Assembly: GCF_014836715.1 (NCBI RefSeq)
Contig: NZ_JACSQI010000002.1
Location: forward strand, 427,126 to 491,125
DNA length: 64,000 nt
Direction of reading: 5' to 3'
Source of the DNA: Escherichia whittamii
Lineage (GTDB): Bacteria > Pseudomonadota > Gammaproteobacteria > Enterobacterales > Enterobacteriaceae
Part shown: one piece after another, positions 7,654 through 14,911 of the stretch
How positions within the stretch are numbered: the stretch's first letter is position 1
Layout of the letters: every line of letters starts with the position of its first letter
Notes under the pieces: model-generated
Database searches by the model: none
Told to the model about the DNA's origin: nothing
What the model saw: only the letters and a program-made list of their open reading frames with translations
Translations under genes and position numbers: made by a program

Positions 7654-8456
7654 ACGTAGCAGGAATCCACGTCCTTCAGGGCGCGGAGGATGTCAACCAG
7701 CGTCATACTTCGCAGGTTGTCGCTGTGGATCACCAGATACCCTGCCCGCTCAGCGATCTCTTTGAAAGCGTCAAAAGTCATCAGATGTTCGCCTTTGGCA
7801 ACATGGCGCATCCTGGTCACTTTTCCATTTTTGATAGTGGTGATAAAAGAAAAATCCGGAATAGTTGGCTGATTTTCATCGAGCAGCAGGCAGTGGATGT
7901 ATTCAATCGCCTCTAACATTTGCGTCTGTGACAGTTGTTCTATGTGAGAGACGGCGAAGCGTTGATGAATCATGGTGTAGGCATCGGGATACATCATGCC
8001 TTTCTTACCGACCAGCATATTAACGGCATCACGTAAGGGAGTACGGTCATCGGTAGTTGTACTCCGCCTCTCTGGACGCTGGCTAAAATAACAATCTTCC
8101 AGCTTTTCGAAAACTTCCCAGGCCTGTTCTGTTTCCAGCATTTTGGCATGGCGAGCTGCGCCGCGTTCTGTCCAGAGAATGAGGGATCGGGTATGTTTAG
8201 CAACTGACTGACTATCTGTCAGTCTGTTTTTGAAGTCGCGTAATTCATTACCTTCCAGCTTAAAAAAATGCTTTCCTACGACAAATCTGGCGATGTTGCG
8301 CTTGAAGTTTTGCTGGATACCATTTACTTCCGTGCCATACAAACTGGCAAGCAATTCGGTGGTGAGGACGGGAAGTTGGTTATGATGTAGCGGATAAAGG
8401 GATTCCGCAGATATTTGGACTGTCATCGCAGTGGCCTCACTTAGTGTTTTTTTCAT
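7638..8456 (-). CDS. Phage antirepressor protein with ORF6N and ORF6C domains
   Basis: About 272 residues from ATG at 8456; starts at 8426 (MTVQIS) or TTG 8474 are also possible. The N-terminal half is an ORF6N domain (LPVLTTELLASLYGTEVNGIQQNFKRN... RFVVGKHFFKL), and the C-terminal half resembles ORF6C (LLVGKK...YPDAYTMIHQRF). Such proteins inactivate phage repressors, as Ant of P1/P7 does. A probable C4 antisense RNA lies just upstream. The last 18 or so codons lie inside the IS605 right end at 7654-7696, so the native C-terminus has been replaced. Confidence 0.75.
   Translation of the reverse strand: MKKTLSEATAMTVQISAESLYPLHHNQLPVLTTELLASLYGTEVNGIQQNFKRNIARFVVGKHFFKLEGNELRDFKNRLTDSQSVAKHTRSLILWTERGAARHAKMLETEQAWEVFEKLEDCYFSQRPERRSTTTDDRTPLRDAVNMLVGKKGMMYPDAYTMIHQRFAVSHIEQLSQTQMLEAIEYIHCLLLDENQPTIPDFSFITTIKNGKVTRMRHVAKGEHLMTFDAFKEIAERAGYLVIHSDNLRSMTLVDILRALKDVDSCYVQAVV
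7654..7696 (+). mobile_element. Right end of an IS200/IS605-family element, decayed
   Basis: After the tnpB stop the DNA reads aggaatcc..gtccttcaggg....gaggatgtcaa, the recognisable right end of IS605-type elements with its hairpin. The GC stem carries mismatches (accgt against a gcgcgg arm), so the end is degenerate. In active elements this region is the scaffold 3' end of the TnpB guide RNA. The element's boundary is at about 7696, inside the antirepressor frame. Confidence 0.7.
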
Positions 8457-8587
8457 CACCACCAGCGACGCCAATCATCTGGTGGTGAACTGTGCAGGGT
8501 TGGCGTAACCGGCTAAGTGAACCCGGCGCTTCCGCAGAAGCCCCCACACAGCCCACCATAATGCGAATGTGGCCGTGCCTAACACAT

Positions 8588-8690
8588 AAAAAAACCGCTA
8601 ACGCGGCTATGCGTCACTTAGATATCCGGGACGCCAATCCCGGCAACCGATTTTGCGGCTGCGCGAAAACTATAGCCCCGGACTTTTTCT
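8588..8690 (-). ncRNA. C4-like antisense RNA upstream of the antirepressor
   Basis: Read on the minus strand, a GC-rich folded segment ends in a terminator (gccgcgttagcggc-type stem, then seven T at 8588-8594). It contains ctaagtga (8614-8621) and attggcgt (8631-8638). The downstream leader of the antirepressor contains their exact complements, tcacttag (8513-8520) and acgccaac (8499-8506). This is the layout of the P1/P7 C4 RNA, which pairs in cis order with the ant leader to block its translation. The 5' end is approximate. Confidence 0.65.
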
Positions 8691-8821
8691 AAGTCAATTC
8701 AATCAACTTCAAACAGCCCGGTTTGAGAGTCTCTTATAGAAACTCTCAAATTTACGAGATGATCTGCAGTGGGCAACAAAATGCGTGATATGGCACTCTC
8801 ATATCCAAGATAAGTAAAAAT

Positions 8822-9175
8822 TTAGTCTCTGCACTCCCTTCTGGATCCTGGCAAACGCGTATCTGCAGTTCGTAACTTCTTGCTAAAGCCTCGTAATCCT
8901 CTGATTACAAGCTTCCCATCGCGATCAGTTGTGCTAATAGATTCGGGAATAATATTCCTGTATGGGCCATTCATTTCATATTCAAATGATACCCGGTCTG
9001 TCTTATAAACCCATTGTTTAGATCCGAAGGCGAAAAAGCTGTATATTATTCCATCAATCTTAATGCAGTGGACATGCCGAGCCTTTGTATTTCCTCCCTT
9101 ACTTGGAGGCCTGCTTTTTTCTTTTAACACGGTGAAATAATCATCAATTCTTGCATCTATAATTTTATTGCTCAT
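8822..9175 (-). CDS. Prophage hypothetical protein (117 aa)
   Basis: A basic 117-residue protein (KARHVHCIKIDGIIYSFFAFGSKQWVYKTDRVSFEYEM...) with no recognised domain. It opens on the minus strand just before the C4/antirepressor region and in the same direction as the replication genes. The C-terminus is Arg-rich. Position and size fit a small accessory gene of the phage early operon. Its own leader at 9176-9269 is AT-rich. Confidence 0.55.
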   Translation of the reverse strand: MSNKIIDARIDDYFTVLKEKSRPPSKGGNTKARHVHCIKIDGIIYSFFAFGSKQWVYKTDRVSFEYEMNGPYRNIIPESISTTDRDGKLVIRGLRGFSKKLRTADTRLPGSRRECRD

Positions 9176-9269
9176 TTTAGATACCTTTTTTATGAGATTC
9201 TTTTCATATTAGCCAACAAACCCTATGTCACCAAGGCGATCAGCACTATAGCAAAGGGTAAAATTTCAC

Positions 9270-9494
9270 TCATACAGCCTCCCTGCTCTCAAACGGGCGA
9301 ATATTTGTTGGTTCTCCACACGGAATGGCCCAACCCAGCCAGGTAAATATTTTCAGGTCACATATCGCGTCATACCGTTCACCCGGATTCACATCCACCA
9401 TGCTGCAGGCAATTTCATATTGTTCACCGTTATCAGTCAGTGCGATCTGGTCATTAATAAACCGGGGCACAAATGCCAGAAAAAGTTCTTTCAT
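9270..9494 (-). CDS. Prophage hypothetical protein (74 aa)
   Basis: A 74-residue protein whose start overlaps the stop of the 103-residue gene upstream by four bases, so it belongs to the same rightmost-to-left early operon. It contains GEQYEIACSMVDVNPGERYDAICDL with no motif I can assign. Small ORFs of this type fill the region downstream of helicase genes in lambdoid prophages. Confidence 0.6.
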   Translation of the reverse strand: MKELFLAFVPRFINDQIALTDNGEQYEIACSMVDVNPGERYDAICDLKIFTWLGWAIPCGEPTNIRPFESREAV

Positions 9495-9802
9495 GAAATC
9501 CTCCGCTCAGAATAAACAAACTGATTCACCGCACCGATCGGCATTTCGAGTTTTTCCGCGATATCCTGGCGATTAATACCCGACTGATGTAATTCCCTTG
9601 CCAGCTCGACATCTTCCTGGAGGTATTTCGCTGACTGGTGATAATTACCCCGCAGATACATACAGATTTTCAGCTCCCGCGCTTTTGTACGTACCGACGC
9701 ACCGGTTCTGCCAATAAGCTGCCCTATACGTTCAACTGTCATGCTGCCTGCACATTGTTTGATGATTACGACTTCCGCACGCACCCACCGTTTGTATTTC
9801 AT
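9491..9802 (-). CDS. Prophage helix-turn-helix-like protein (103 aa)
   Basis: 103 residues. Two segments look like DNA-binding helix-turn-helix units: MTVERIGQLIGRTGASVRTKARELK near residues 21-45 and INRQDIAEKLEMPIGAVNQFV near residues 75-95. It overlaps its neighbours by four bases on each side, so all three are translationally coupled. It may be a small regulator of the late region, which is missing here. The target is unknown. Confidence 0.6.
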   Translation of the reverse strand: MKYKRWVRAEVVIIKQCAGSMTVERIGQLIGRTGASVRTKARELKICMYLRGNYHQSAKYLQEDVELARELHQSGINRQDIAEKLEMPIGAVNQFVYSERRIS

Positions 9803-10035
9803 TGTTCCATCACCCCTCTCCAGTAGTTCAGACGCTCTCTGAAAAATTCCCGGTATGTATCCGGCGTCATACCGATTTGCTCAATCACGCTTCCCCTCGG
9901 AATACGTTTCTCAAAGAGCTGGCGGATCAGCGCCGCCGCTCGCATGTCGTAGTGCTCTTTAAGCTGGTATTCCTGGGGCCATTTGGCGCGGTTGAGTGGT
10001 AAGCCGGGCGGCAGGTAATCTGATTGCCCGGCCAT
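9799..10035 (-). CDS. Prophage hypothetical protein (78 aa)
   Basis: A 78-residue protein beginning MAGQSDYLPPGLPLNRAKWPQEYQLKEHYD, with a basic C-terminal helix pair. It sits one base after the preceding gene's stop and overlaps the next gene by four bases. No family is recognised. The tight spacing supports translation as part of the phage early operon. Confidence 0.6.
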   Translation of the reverse strand: MAGQSDYLPPGLPLNRAKWPQEYQLKEHYDMRAAALIRQLFEKRIPRGSVIEQIGMTPDTYREFFRERLNYWRGVMEQ

Positions 10036-10036
10036 A

Positions 10037-10447
10037 TCACGCCCCTTTCTTTGCTATCGGAGTGATGGAACTCAGCAGCAGGCGACAGCGACCAGGCGCG
10101 CCAATGCGCTGCCCGGTTATCTTGTCGTAAGTTTCATGCGGTGAAGCACACCAGGTTGTCGCTGTTTCGTGGAGTTTCACTTGCCGCTCACCATTTCTGC
10201 GGATCGCGATCCCGGTGTGCGTTTTCCCCTTACGTTTCACTGCTGGCGCTGTGGCTACGGATGCCTGACGGGCAGGCTGAGCTGGTGTTGAAAAATTGCC
10301 TGCTTTGGGTCTTGGTACAAAAACCGCACGAGTGCGCGCACGCGGCCCGGCGTTCATATTCCACAAAATGACGTCGAGATAGTTTTTACCGTCGTCTATG
10401 TGTCCTTTGTCCGACGGGTACTCTAATTTGCCTGAAGTGGTGGTCAT
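10037..10447 (-). CDS. Prophage hypothetical protein (136 aa)
   Basis: A 136-residue basic protein with an Ala/Pro/Lys-rich linker in the middle (PAQPARQASVATAPAVKRKGK) and a C-terminal part (VKLHETATTWCASPHETYDKITGQRIG) that reads like a small folded domain with a possible metal-binding Cys/His pair. Its start is fixed by the phage's recurrent ribosome site gaggaaagacc at 10449-10459. It lies downstream of the helicase gene. Function unknown. Confidence 0.6.
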   Translation of the reverse strand: MTTTSGKLEYPSDKGHIDDGKNYLDVILWNMNAGPRARTRAVFVPRPKAGNFSTPAQPARQASVATAPAVKRKGKTHTGIAIRRNGERQVKLHETATTWCASPHETYDKITGQRIGAPGRCRLLLSSITPIAKKGA

Positions 10448-10485
10448 TGGTCTTTCCTCGGTTATTTCACGCTGGTCAGGCGTGG

Positions 10486-11901
10486 TTAAAATTCATTTGT
10501 GCGAGAATTATCGCTACGGGAATAACGTTTATTTTTTTCTGAGCGGTCGTTGGTACGGCGATATACCTCCTCATCGCTGATATCAATAACTGAGCCATTT
10601 TTCATCAGGGCGTAGGCTGTTCCCGATGGTCCTTCGCGGTTCAGACGTAGCAACATTTCCATGAGATTTGGGTCGGCATTTTCGTTATAAACAGCATCAC
10701 GATAGAGGCCAATCCAGACATCGCAATCTTGTTCGATCTGCCCGGTATCTTTACTGTCGCTCGGGTTAGGCCGCTTATCTGCTCGTTCTTCAAGTTTTCG
10801 GTTGAGTTGCGTCAGCAGGACCACAACACAATCCAGCTCTTTTGCCAGGTTCTTCAAACCGGTTGTGATATCGCCATACGCAATATCCCGACGTTCTGCC
10901 GCTTCGGTTTTCATCAGCGTCAAATAGTCAATTGCCACCAGACCAACCGAGCCACGCATCCGCTTAACTTTTCGACATTCAGCGACAATATGCGCAAGGG
11001 TTACGCCTGCCGTGCTGTCAATCATCATGTTGGATTCGGCAATCTCCCCCGCCTTTGCTATTGCGAGACTCAATTCGGATTCATCGTTAGGGCCAAGATA
11101 AAAAATCTCCGAATTGACCTTTGCTTCCTGCGCAACCATGCGTTCAATGAGACTTCGGTCAGTCATTTCCAGGCTAAATACCAGCGTCGGCAAACGATGA
11201 TTCAGAGCAAAATGCACCGCAATTTTATTAAATGTGGCTGTCTTGCCCATTTTTGGCCGGGCACCAATAACGACCAACGAACCTCTTAGCGCCTGCTTTG
11301 GTGCCATTAAGCGATCAAGGCTTTCGATTCCGAGCGTTAGTCCGGCTGCATGTGCTGGATCATTGAAACGGCGATCAAGATCATCTATCCAGTCATCGAC
11401 GACTTCGCTTGCCGGACGCAAACCGCCCTTATGCCCGGTACGGGCATGTTCAGCTACCTGTCCAATCACTTGCTGAACGGTGCTGATCCTGTCAGTAGCA
11501 GTCATATCTGCAGGCTGGGTCATAATCTCCAGACAAGAATTCAACTTTTCCACGGCGTAACGAAGAATGGCTTTTTCACGCACAATTTTCGCGTAGTTGA
11601 CCATTGAGGCCGGTATCGCCGCCTTACTCATTTCAGCCAGGTATGCGAATCCCCCCACGCGCTCATACAGCCCCTTCGATTCCATCAGTTCGGTCAGTGT
11701 TATCAGGTCAGTTGGTTTATCGGCCTGAAATAATCCTTTGATCTCCCGGTAGATAACCTGATGCGCATTGATATAAAACGTTTCCGGTTTCAGTAACGCA
11801 AATACCGCATTGGTTCTGTCGTGGTCGGTATTCAGCATCAGACAGCCCAGAACAGCCTGTTCTGCGTCAACGCTGTACAGCGCAATCGCGTTATTTATCA
11901 T
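10486..11901 (-). CDS. Phage replicative DNA helicase (DnaB family)
   Basis: 471 residues, the usual DnaB length. The N-terminal domain begins SVDAEQAVLGCLMLN and the C-terminal RecA-like domain has Walker A GARPKMGKTA near residues 213-222, an SLEM motif, a Walker B-like LVAIDYLTLM and the arginine-finger region near DIAYGDITTGLKNLAKEL. It unwinds DNA at the phage fork. Its start overlaps the end of the replication initiator gene by 11 bases, so the two probably act together like lambda O with a phage-borne helicase instead of P. Confidence 0.9.
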   Translation of the reverse strand: MINNAIALYSVDAEQAVLGCLMLNTDHDRTNAVFALLKPETFYINAHQVIYREIKGLFQADKPTDLITLTELMESKGLYERVGGFAYLAEMSKAAIPASMVNYAKIVREKAILRYAVEKLNSCLEIMTQPADMTATDRISTVQQVIGQVAEHARTGHKGGLRPASEVVDDWIDDLDRRFNDPAHAAGLTLGIESLDRLMAPKQALRGSLVVIGARPKMGKTATFNKIAVHFALNHRLPTLVFSLEMTDRSLIERMVAQEAKVNSEIFYLGPNDESELSLAIAKAGEIAESNMMIDSTAGVTLAHIVAECRKVKRMRGSVGLVAIDYLTLMKTEAAERRDIAYGDITTGLKNLAKELDCVVVLLTQLNRKLEERADKRPNPSDSKDTGQIEQDCDVWIGLYRDAVYNENADPNLMEMLLRLNREGPSGTAYALMKNGSVIDISDEEVYRRTNDRSEKNKRYSRSDNSRTNEF

Positions 11902-12658
11902 TTGCGCGTTCTTCCTTGACCGAAACGTAGCAGCGTTCGGTAATCAGATAATCAAGATTTTTACGCCGCCAGAATCCTCCCCTGCCATTTGGCCTGTCCT
12001 CCAGCATCCAGCGACAATTGCCACCGATAAATTCCAGATAGGCTCGCCAACGGGACTCATTGAAATTGAATTTTTTCCAGAAAGTGCGAAGGTGTTTTTT
12101 TCTGCCGTCAGTGAGGATTTTCACTGGTGGCATCTCTGGCAAAATCTCGTGATAGGTATCGAGTATCACCTGATAATTTATTTTCTGGTCGGCAGGTTGT
12201 TGGGTGTCGGCGTCAGCCGATTCACCATCAGTAATAATCTCTGTAGTAATCTCTGTAGTATTCTCTGTAAGAATGTTTGTTGGTTTTCCACGTACAGGCC
12301 TGGTGGTTTTCCCCTCACCTGTATGTGGTTTTTCCGCATCCTTGTATGCGGACGTAAGTAGCTGGCACAACACATCATTATCGATTTTGTAGTACAGCCT
12401 GGCAGGCAAGCCCTGTTTACGTTCCAGCAAGACGCCGAGACCACGTAGTTTTTTGCGGGCGCCCTCCTGCTCGTATCGTGAAAGCCCTGTTTCCTCTTCC
12501 CACTCATCCTGGGTTTTATATACCCAGCCGTCGTCAGTTGTTCTGTTTGTCCAGTACGTCAACTGCGACAGAAACAATGCGGCAGTCACGCCAATTTCAA
12601 GACGGATAAAACTTCTCTGGAAGGCTATGGGTCTATCAAGTAACGGGAGGATGTTCAT
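11891..12658 (-). CDS. Phage replication initiator / primosomal-type protein
   Basis: 255 residues. The N-terminal 100 residues form a winged-helix-like domain (FIRLEIGVTAALFLSQLTYW... EEETGLSRYEQEGARKKLRGLG) common to phage replication organisers. A low-complexity Thr-rich linker (about 125-150) follows, and then a C-terminal DnaT-like segment (ILTDGRKKHLRTFWKKFNF... RNGRGGFWRRKNLDYLITE). Such proteins bind the phage origin and load the helicase encoded just downstream. The linker contains an iteron-like tandem stretch (tctctgtagtaa repeated near 12237-12268) that could be part of the origin. Confidence 0.75.
   Translation of the reverse strand: MNILPLLDRPIAFQRSFIRLEIGVTAALFLSQLTYWTNRTTDDGWVYKTQDEWEEETGLSRYEQEGARKKLRGLGVLLERKQGLPARLYYKIDNDVLCQLLTSAYKDAEKPHTGEGKTTRPVRGKPTNILTENTTEITTEIITDGESADADTQQPADQKINYQVILDTYHEILPEMPPVKILTDGRKKHLRTFWKKFNFNESRWRAYLEFIGGNCRWMLEDRPNGRGGFWRRKNLDYLITERCYVSVKEERANDK
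12237..12275. repeat. Short tandem repeat inside the replication gene, possible origin element
   Basis: The unit tctctgtagtaa(tc) occurs about three times in a row here, encoding the Thr/Glu-Ile linker of the replication protein. Lambdoid phages carry their origin iterons inside the initiator gene at the linker, so this may be the replication origin. The repeat is visible; its role is inference. Confidence 0.4.
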
Positions 12659-12879
12659 ATGCCCAAAGCCTCTGAGAGAACGCGGCAGCCAGCCTCATAG
12701 GCAGCGCCAGAGAGATTTTGCTCACGCAGTTTCGCTTTTTCTTCTTCGTACTTTTCCCATACAGAACGTGCAGCTGCGACGCGGCCATCGAATATGGGGC
12801 GGATCTCTGCAACATGTGCCGGGCGCCCATTCAGGTGCCAGCCGTTACGCCAGGTAATACGGTCAATATGTCTTAACAT
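12655..12879 (-). CDS. Prophage hypothetical protein (74 aa)
   Basis: A 74-residue protein with a helical, charged C-terminus (SVWEKYEEEKAKLREQNLSGAAYE). It overlaps the start of the replication initiator by four bases and is preceded by the recurrent gaggaaagacc ribosome site at 12881-12891. It is therefore the gene leading into the replication operon. No family recognised. Confidence 0.6.
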   Translation of the reverse strand: MLRHIDRITWRNGWHLNGRPAHVAEIRPIFDGRVAAARSVWEKYEEEKAKLREQNLSGAAYEAGCRVLSEALGI

Positions 12880-12918
12880 CGGTCTTTCCTCGGTATAAGT
12901 TAAACGCTGGTCAGGCGC

Positions 12919-13395
12919 TCATGCATGGTGGTCTTGCGCAGTGCGTATCACTGCCCCTCGCGTCGCTACCAGCGCCGCTATTGCTTCGTCAATTTCCTGG
13001 ATAGTTAACTCTGGCGCGAAGTGGAGATGCACAGCGTTAATCGCTTCCACCCCTTCTTTTGCCGCCAGCGTTGCCAGCAAAACGGGATCGCCCGGCGACT
13101 CCAGACGCGCCCGCCGTTCTGCGGGTAGCACTGCTTTCATCACACTGGCCAGCACCTGAGTTTTTCGGCGCGCTGCCGTTGTCTCGCCACGTAACCAGCG
13201 AAAGATTTTCTGCCGGTTGTTGTTGATGGCTCTCCAGTCCACGTTGCCGTCCGCGTCCTCAAATTCATGTAGTCTCAACTCATCATTGCGTCCCTGACTG
13301 AACCAGGCCCGGCAGATTTCAATCGTGACGAGTTCCTGCCCTGCCCTTGCCGCCCAGGTCAAAATCTCTTTTTGTAATTCCTCTGGGTTTTCCAT
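12919..13395 (-). CDS. YmfL/CII-like phage regulatory protein
   Basis: 158 residues. ILTWAARAGQELVTIEICRAWF near the N-terminus and NRQKIFRWLRGETTAARRK near residues 58-76 match the pattern of YmfL of the e14 prophage, thought to be the CII-type activator. The position, second gene after the Cro-like gene in the operon divergent from the repressor, is where lambdoid phages place cII. It would bind DNA and control lysogeny. Related YdaT-type proteins can be toxic to the host. The family call is good; the role is by analogy. Confidence 0.65.
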   Translation of the reverse strand: MENPEELQKEILTWAARAGQELVTIEICRAWFSQGRNDELRLHEFEDADGNVDWRAINNNRQKIFRWLRGETTAARRKTQVLASVMKAVLPAERRARLESPGDPVLLATLAAKEGVEAINAVHLHFAPELTIQEIDEAIAALVATRGAVIRTAQDHHA

Positions 13396-13454
13396 AGCGT
13401 CTCCTGTCGCTAAAAATTGATTACGCTTAATCAGATGTAATAAGCCGCCCTTTG

Positions 13455-13652
13455 CTACGCTTTTTCATGTTTTGGAACATCGTAAAAAGTCGGGTCATAT
13501 TTCAGTGCTCCATTAGTGATACGGTCGAGTCGAGCTGCTCGTTTTTCAGGTACTGTTGCCCCCCAACGAGTAACCGCCACTTGAGATATACCCAGCACCT
13601 TTGCTGTGGCTGTCTTTGAACCAAAAAAACTAATAACCGTCTCTGTTTTCAT
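13455..13652 (-). CDS. DicC/Cro-like regulator
   Basis: 65 residues. FFGSKTATAKVLGISQVAVTRWG at residues 9-31 is a compact helix-turn-helix, and VPEKRAARLDRITNGALKYDP matches DicC and related Cro proteins closely. It is transcribed divergently from the DicA-like repressor across a 68-base control region with two copies of one operator. It is expected to be the lytic-switch repressor that silences the CI-type gene. Length equals that of typical Cro proteins. Confidence 0.8.
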   Translation of the reverse strand: MKTETVISFFGSKTATAKVLGISQVAVTRWGATVPEKRAARLDRITNGALKYDPTFYDVPKHEKA

Positions 13653-13720
13653 AATCCCTCCACGTAACTTTTGTTAGCAACATAAATACTAACGAAAGTT
13701 ATGTCAAGTTAACTTATATT
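13653..13720. promoter_or_regulatory. Divergent control region with paired repressor operators
   Basis: The gap between the Cro-like gene and the repressor contains taacttttgtta (13665-13676) and taacgaaagtta (13690-13701). These are near-identical 12-base sites with taac....gtta symmetry, in opposite orientation to each other, plus a gttaac core at 13708-13713. A third exact copy of the first site lies past the repressor at 14184-14195. These are the best candidates for the DicA/DicC-type operators of both early promoters. Confidence 0.7.
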
Positions 13721-14134
13721 ATGAGGATGAAGAATTTGATGCTTAGCGACCGTTTATCTCAAAGACGCAAACAGCTTGGTCTAACCCAACAACAGCTTGC
13801 TGATATGGTTGGAAGATCGAGTGTGAGCGTTTTTAAATGGGAAAGCGGACAAAATGAACCAAAGGGTCAGAACTTGCTGGCTTTGGCCAATGCACTTAAG
13901 TGTTCTGCCACATGGCTGCTTTTTGGTGACGAAGACCAGGCACCAACTCCGGTAGATGAATTACCAACAGAGTTGGATTCACGTCAAAAAAGATTGTTAG
14001 AGTTATTTGATTCATTACCAGAGTCAGAAAAAGAAAAGCAACTAATTGAATTAGAAGATAAAGTTGAAAACTTTAATCGTTTATTTGAAGAGTTACTGGT
14101 TACCAGAAAGAAACTAACCCCCGCCAAAAAATAA
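13721..14134 (+). CDS. DicA-like phage repressor (CI-type, no peptidase domain)
   Basis: 137 residues. An XRE helix-turn-helix spans about residues 10-65 (RLSQRRKQLGLTQQQLADMVG... VSVFKWESGQNEPKG). The C-terminal part (LLELFDSLPESEKEKQLIELEDKVENFNRLFEELL) closely matches DicA of the Qin prophage. It lacks the LexA-type self-cleaving domain, so induction by RecA is not expected; the ORF6N antirepressor may do that job. ATGs at 13721, 13727 and 13739 are all possible and none has a strong ribosome site. A terminator follows at once. Confidence 0.85.
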   Translation: MRMKNLMLSDRLSQRRKQLGLTQQQLADMVGRSSVSVFKWESGQNEPKGQNLLALANALKCSATWLLFGDEDQAPTPVDELPTELDSRQKRLLELFDSLPESEKEKQLIELEDKVENFNRLFEELLVTRKKLTPAKK

Positions 14135-14136
14135 AA

Positions 14137-14172
14137 TAAAGGCAATGTTTTCAATGCATTGCCTTTATTTTT
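14137..14172 (+). terminator. Terminator of the repressor gene
   Basis: A stem aaaggcaatg / cattgccttt with a nine-base loop, followed by attttta. It lies directly after the repressor stop codon and would be usable in both directions because of the flanking A and T runs. Confidence 0.75.
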
Positions 14173-14183
14173 ATCAAAAACAC

Positions 14184-14195
14184 TAACTTTTGTTA
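14184..14195. promoter_or_regulatory. Third repressor operator copy
   Basis: taacttttgtta here is identical to the operator-like site at 13665-13676. It stands just after the repressor terminator, where the promoter of the rightward recombination operon is expected. This suggests the repressor controls both early operons, as in lambda. Confidence 0.55.
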
Positions 14196-14281
14196 TAAAA
14201 GATCTTGCGCGATAAATTACCTTTAGTTATATTTCTTTCATCAACAAAGCTTACCCAGCGGCAGTTGTTCAGAAACAAGTT

Positions 14282-14304
14282 CTGACAGCCGGAAAGACGG
14301 CACC
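14282..14304 (+). repeat. 23-base direct repeat, copy 1
   Basis: This stretch (ctgacagccggaaagacggc plus acc) is found again exactly at 14735-14757, 453 bases away in the same untranslated leader. It contains the ggaaagac core seen in the phage's recurrent ribosome sites, so it may be an old translation-start cassette. Confidence 0.7.
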
Positions 14305-14734
14305 AAATTTTGCGCGTCGGCGCCAACACGATGACAGAGGGAAAGACTTCACCGGCATATGGCACATGTGTCGAAGCGGTCTGGATGGAAGCGGAGCCTT
14401 AACGCGTTGTCTCCATAGCAGGTAGCCGGAATGTGCAAGCCACAGCCAGGTATGAGCGATTGATTCACCATCAAGGCGATACGGTGTGACCACCAGGGAA
14501 GAGTCCTGGCTACAACACGAGAGCGCACTTCATCGACTCAACTTTGAGCTTTGTCGTTAAATTTTGAAATGGCGGAGTGCGCTCCCGGTTGTGGTGAACA
14601 GGTGTTTGACGGGAACTCCCTGCCCGTTACCCGGTTCGATTCCGGGCGCTACACCGTAATTATTGGGGCCCTCTGGTGAAAACCAGAGCCTCTCGCAGAG
14701 AGGCGCAACGAGGAAAGACCGGGCATGACCAGCC

Positions 14735-14757
14735 CTGACAGCCGGAAAGACGGCACC
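14735..14757 (+). repeat. 23-base direct repeat, copy 2
   Basis: Exact second copy of the block at 14282-14304, here 19 bases after a gaggaaagacc site. Both copies are in the same orientation. Confidence 0.7.
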
Positions 14758-14911
14758 CTTTAGATGGCAAAAGACCCGCACAAGGCGGGCCAGTTACCCC
14801 GAACGGCGACCAAACCATTCGGATATGGTGCAAGGGACCAACCTTACACCGAGGAAAGACCAACGACAGAGCCGCTGATCGGTTCTGAGTATACCCCACC
14901 AAGGAGTCGCT

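Larger units (their letters stand above)
14196..14911 (+). other. Long structured leader of the recombination operon, no gene
   Basis: About 715 bases without a convincing gene. It contains a long stem (gagcgcact 14521-14529 with agtgcgctc 14576-14584), a T-arm-like hairpin with the tRNA consensus ggttcgattcc (14633-14643), a ctctgg/ccagag hairpin near 14672, a 23-base direct repeat (ctgacagccggaaagacggc.. at 14282-14304 and 14735-14757), and two copies of gaggaaagacc (14710, 14851) not followed by clear genes. It reads as a phage leader for antitermination or RNA-based control, or decayed small ORFs. Confidence 0.45.

Noticed and set aside
8492..8692. 66-codon plus-strand frame over the C4 region
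   Set aside because: It runs antisense to the predicted C4 RNA and antirepressor leader; RNA complementarity explains the sequence better and there is no ribosome site.
14560..14655. Complete phage tRNA around the T-arm-like hairpin
   Set aside because: No matching acceptor or anticodon stem could be formed with the T-arm at 14630-14646.
14557..14902. Two overlapping minus-strand frames of 74-80 codons
   Set aside because: They run through strong hairpins and direct repeats, have Cys/Arg-rich implausible composition, and oppose the direction of the operon.
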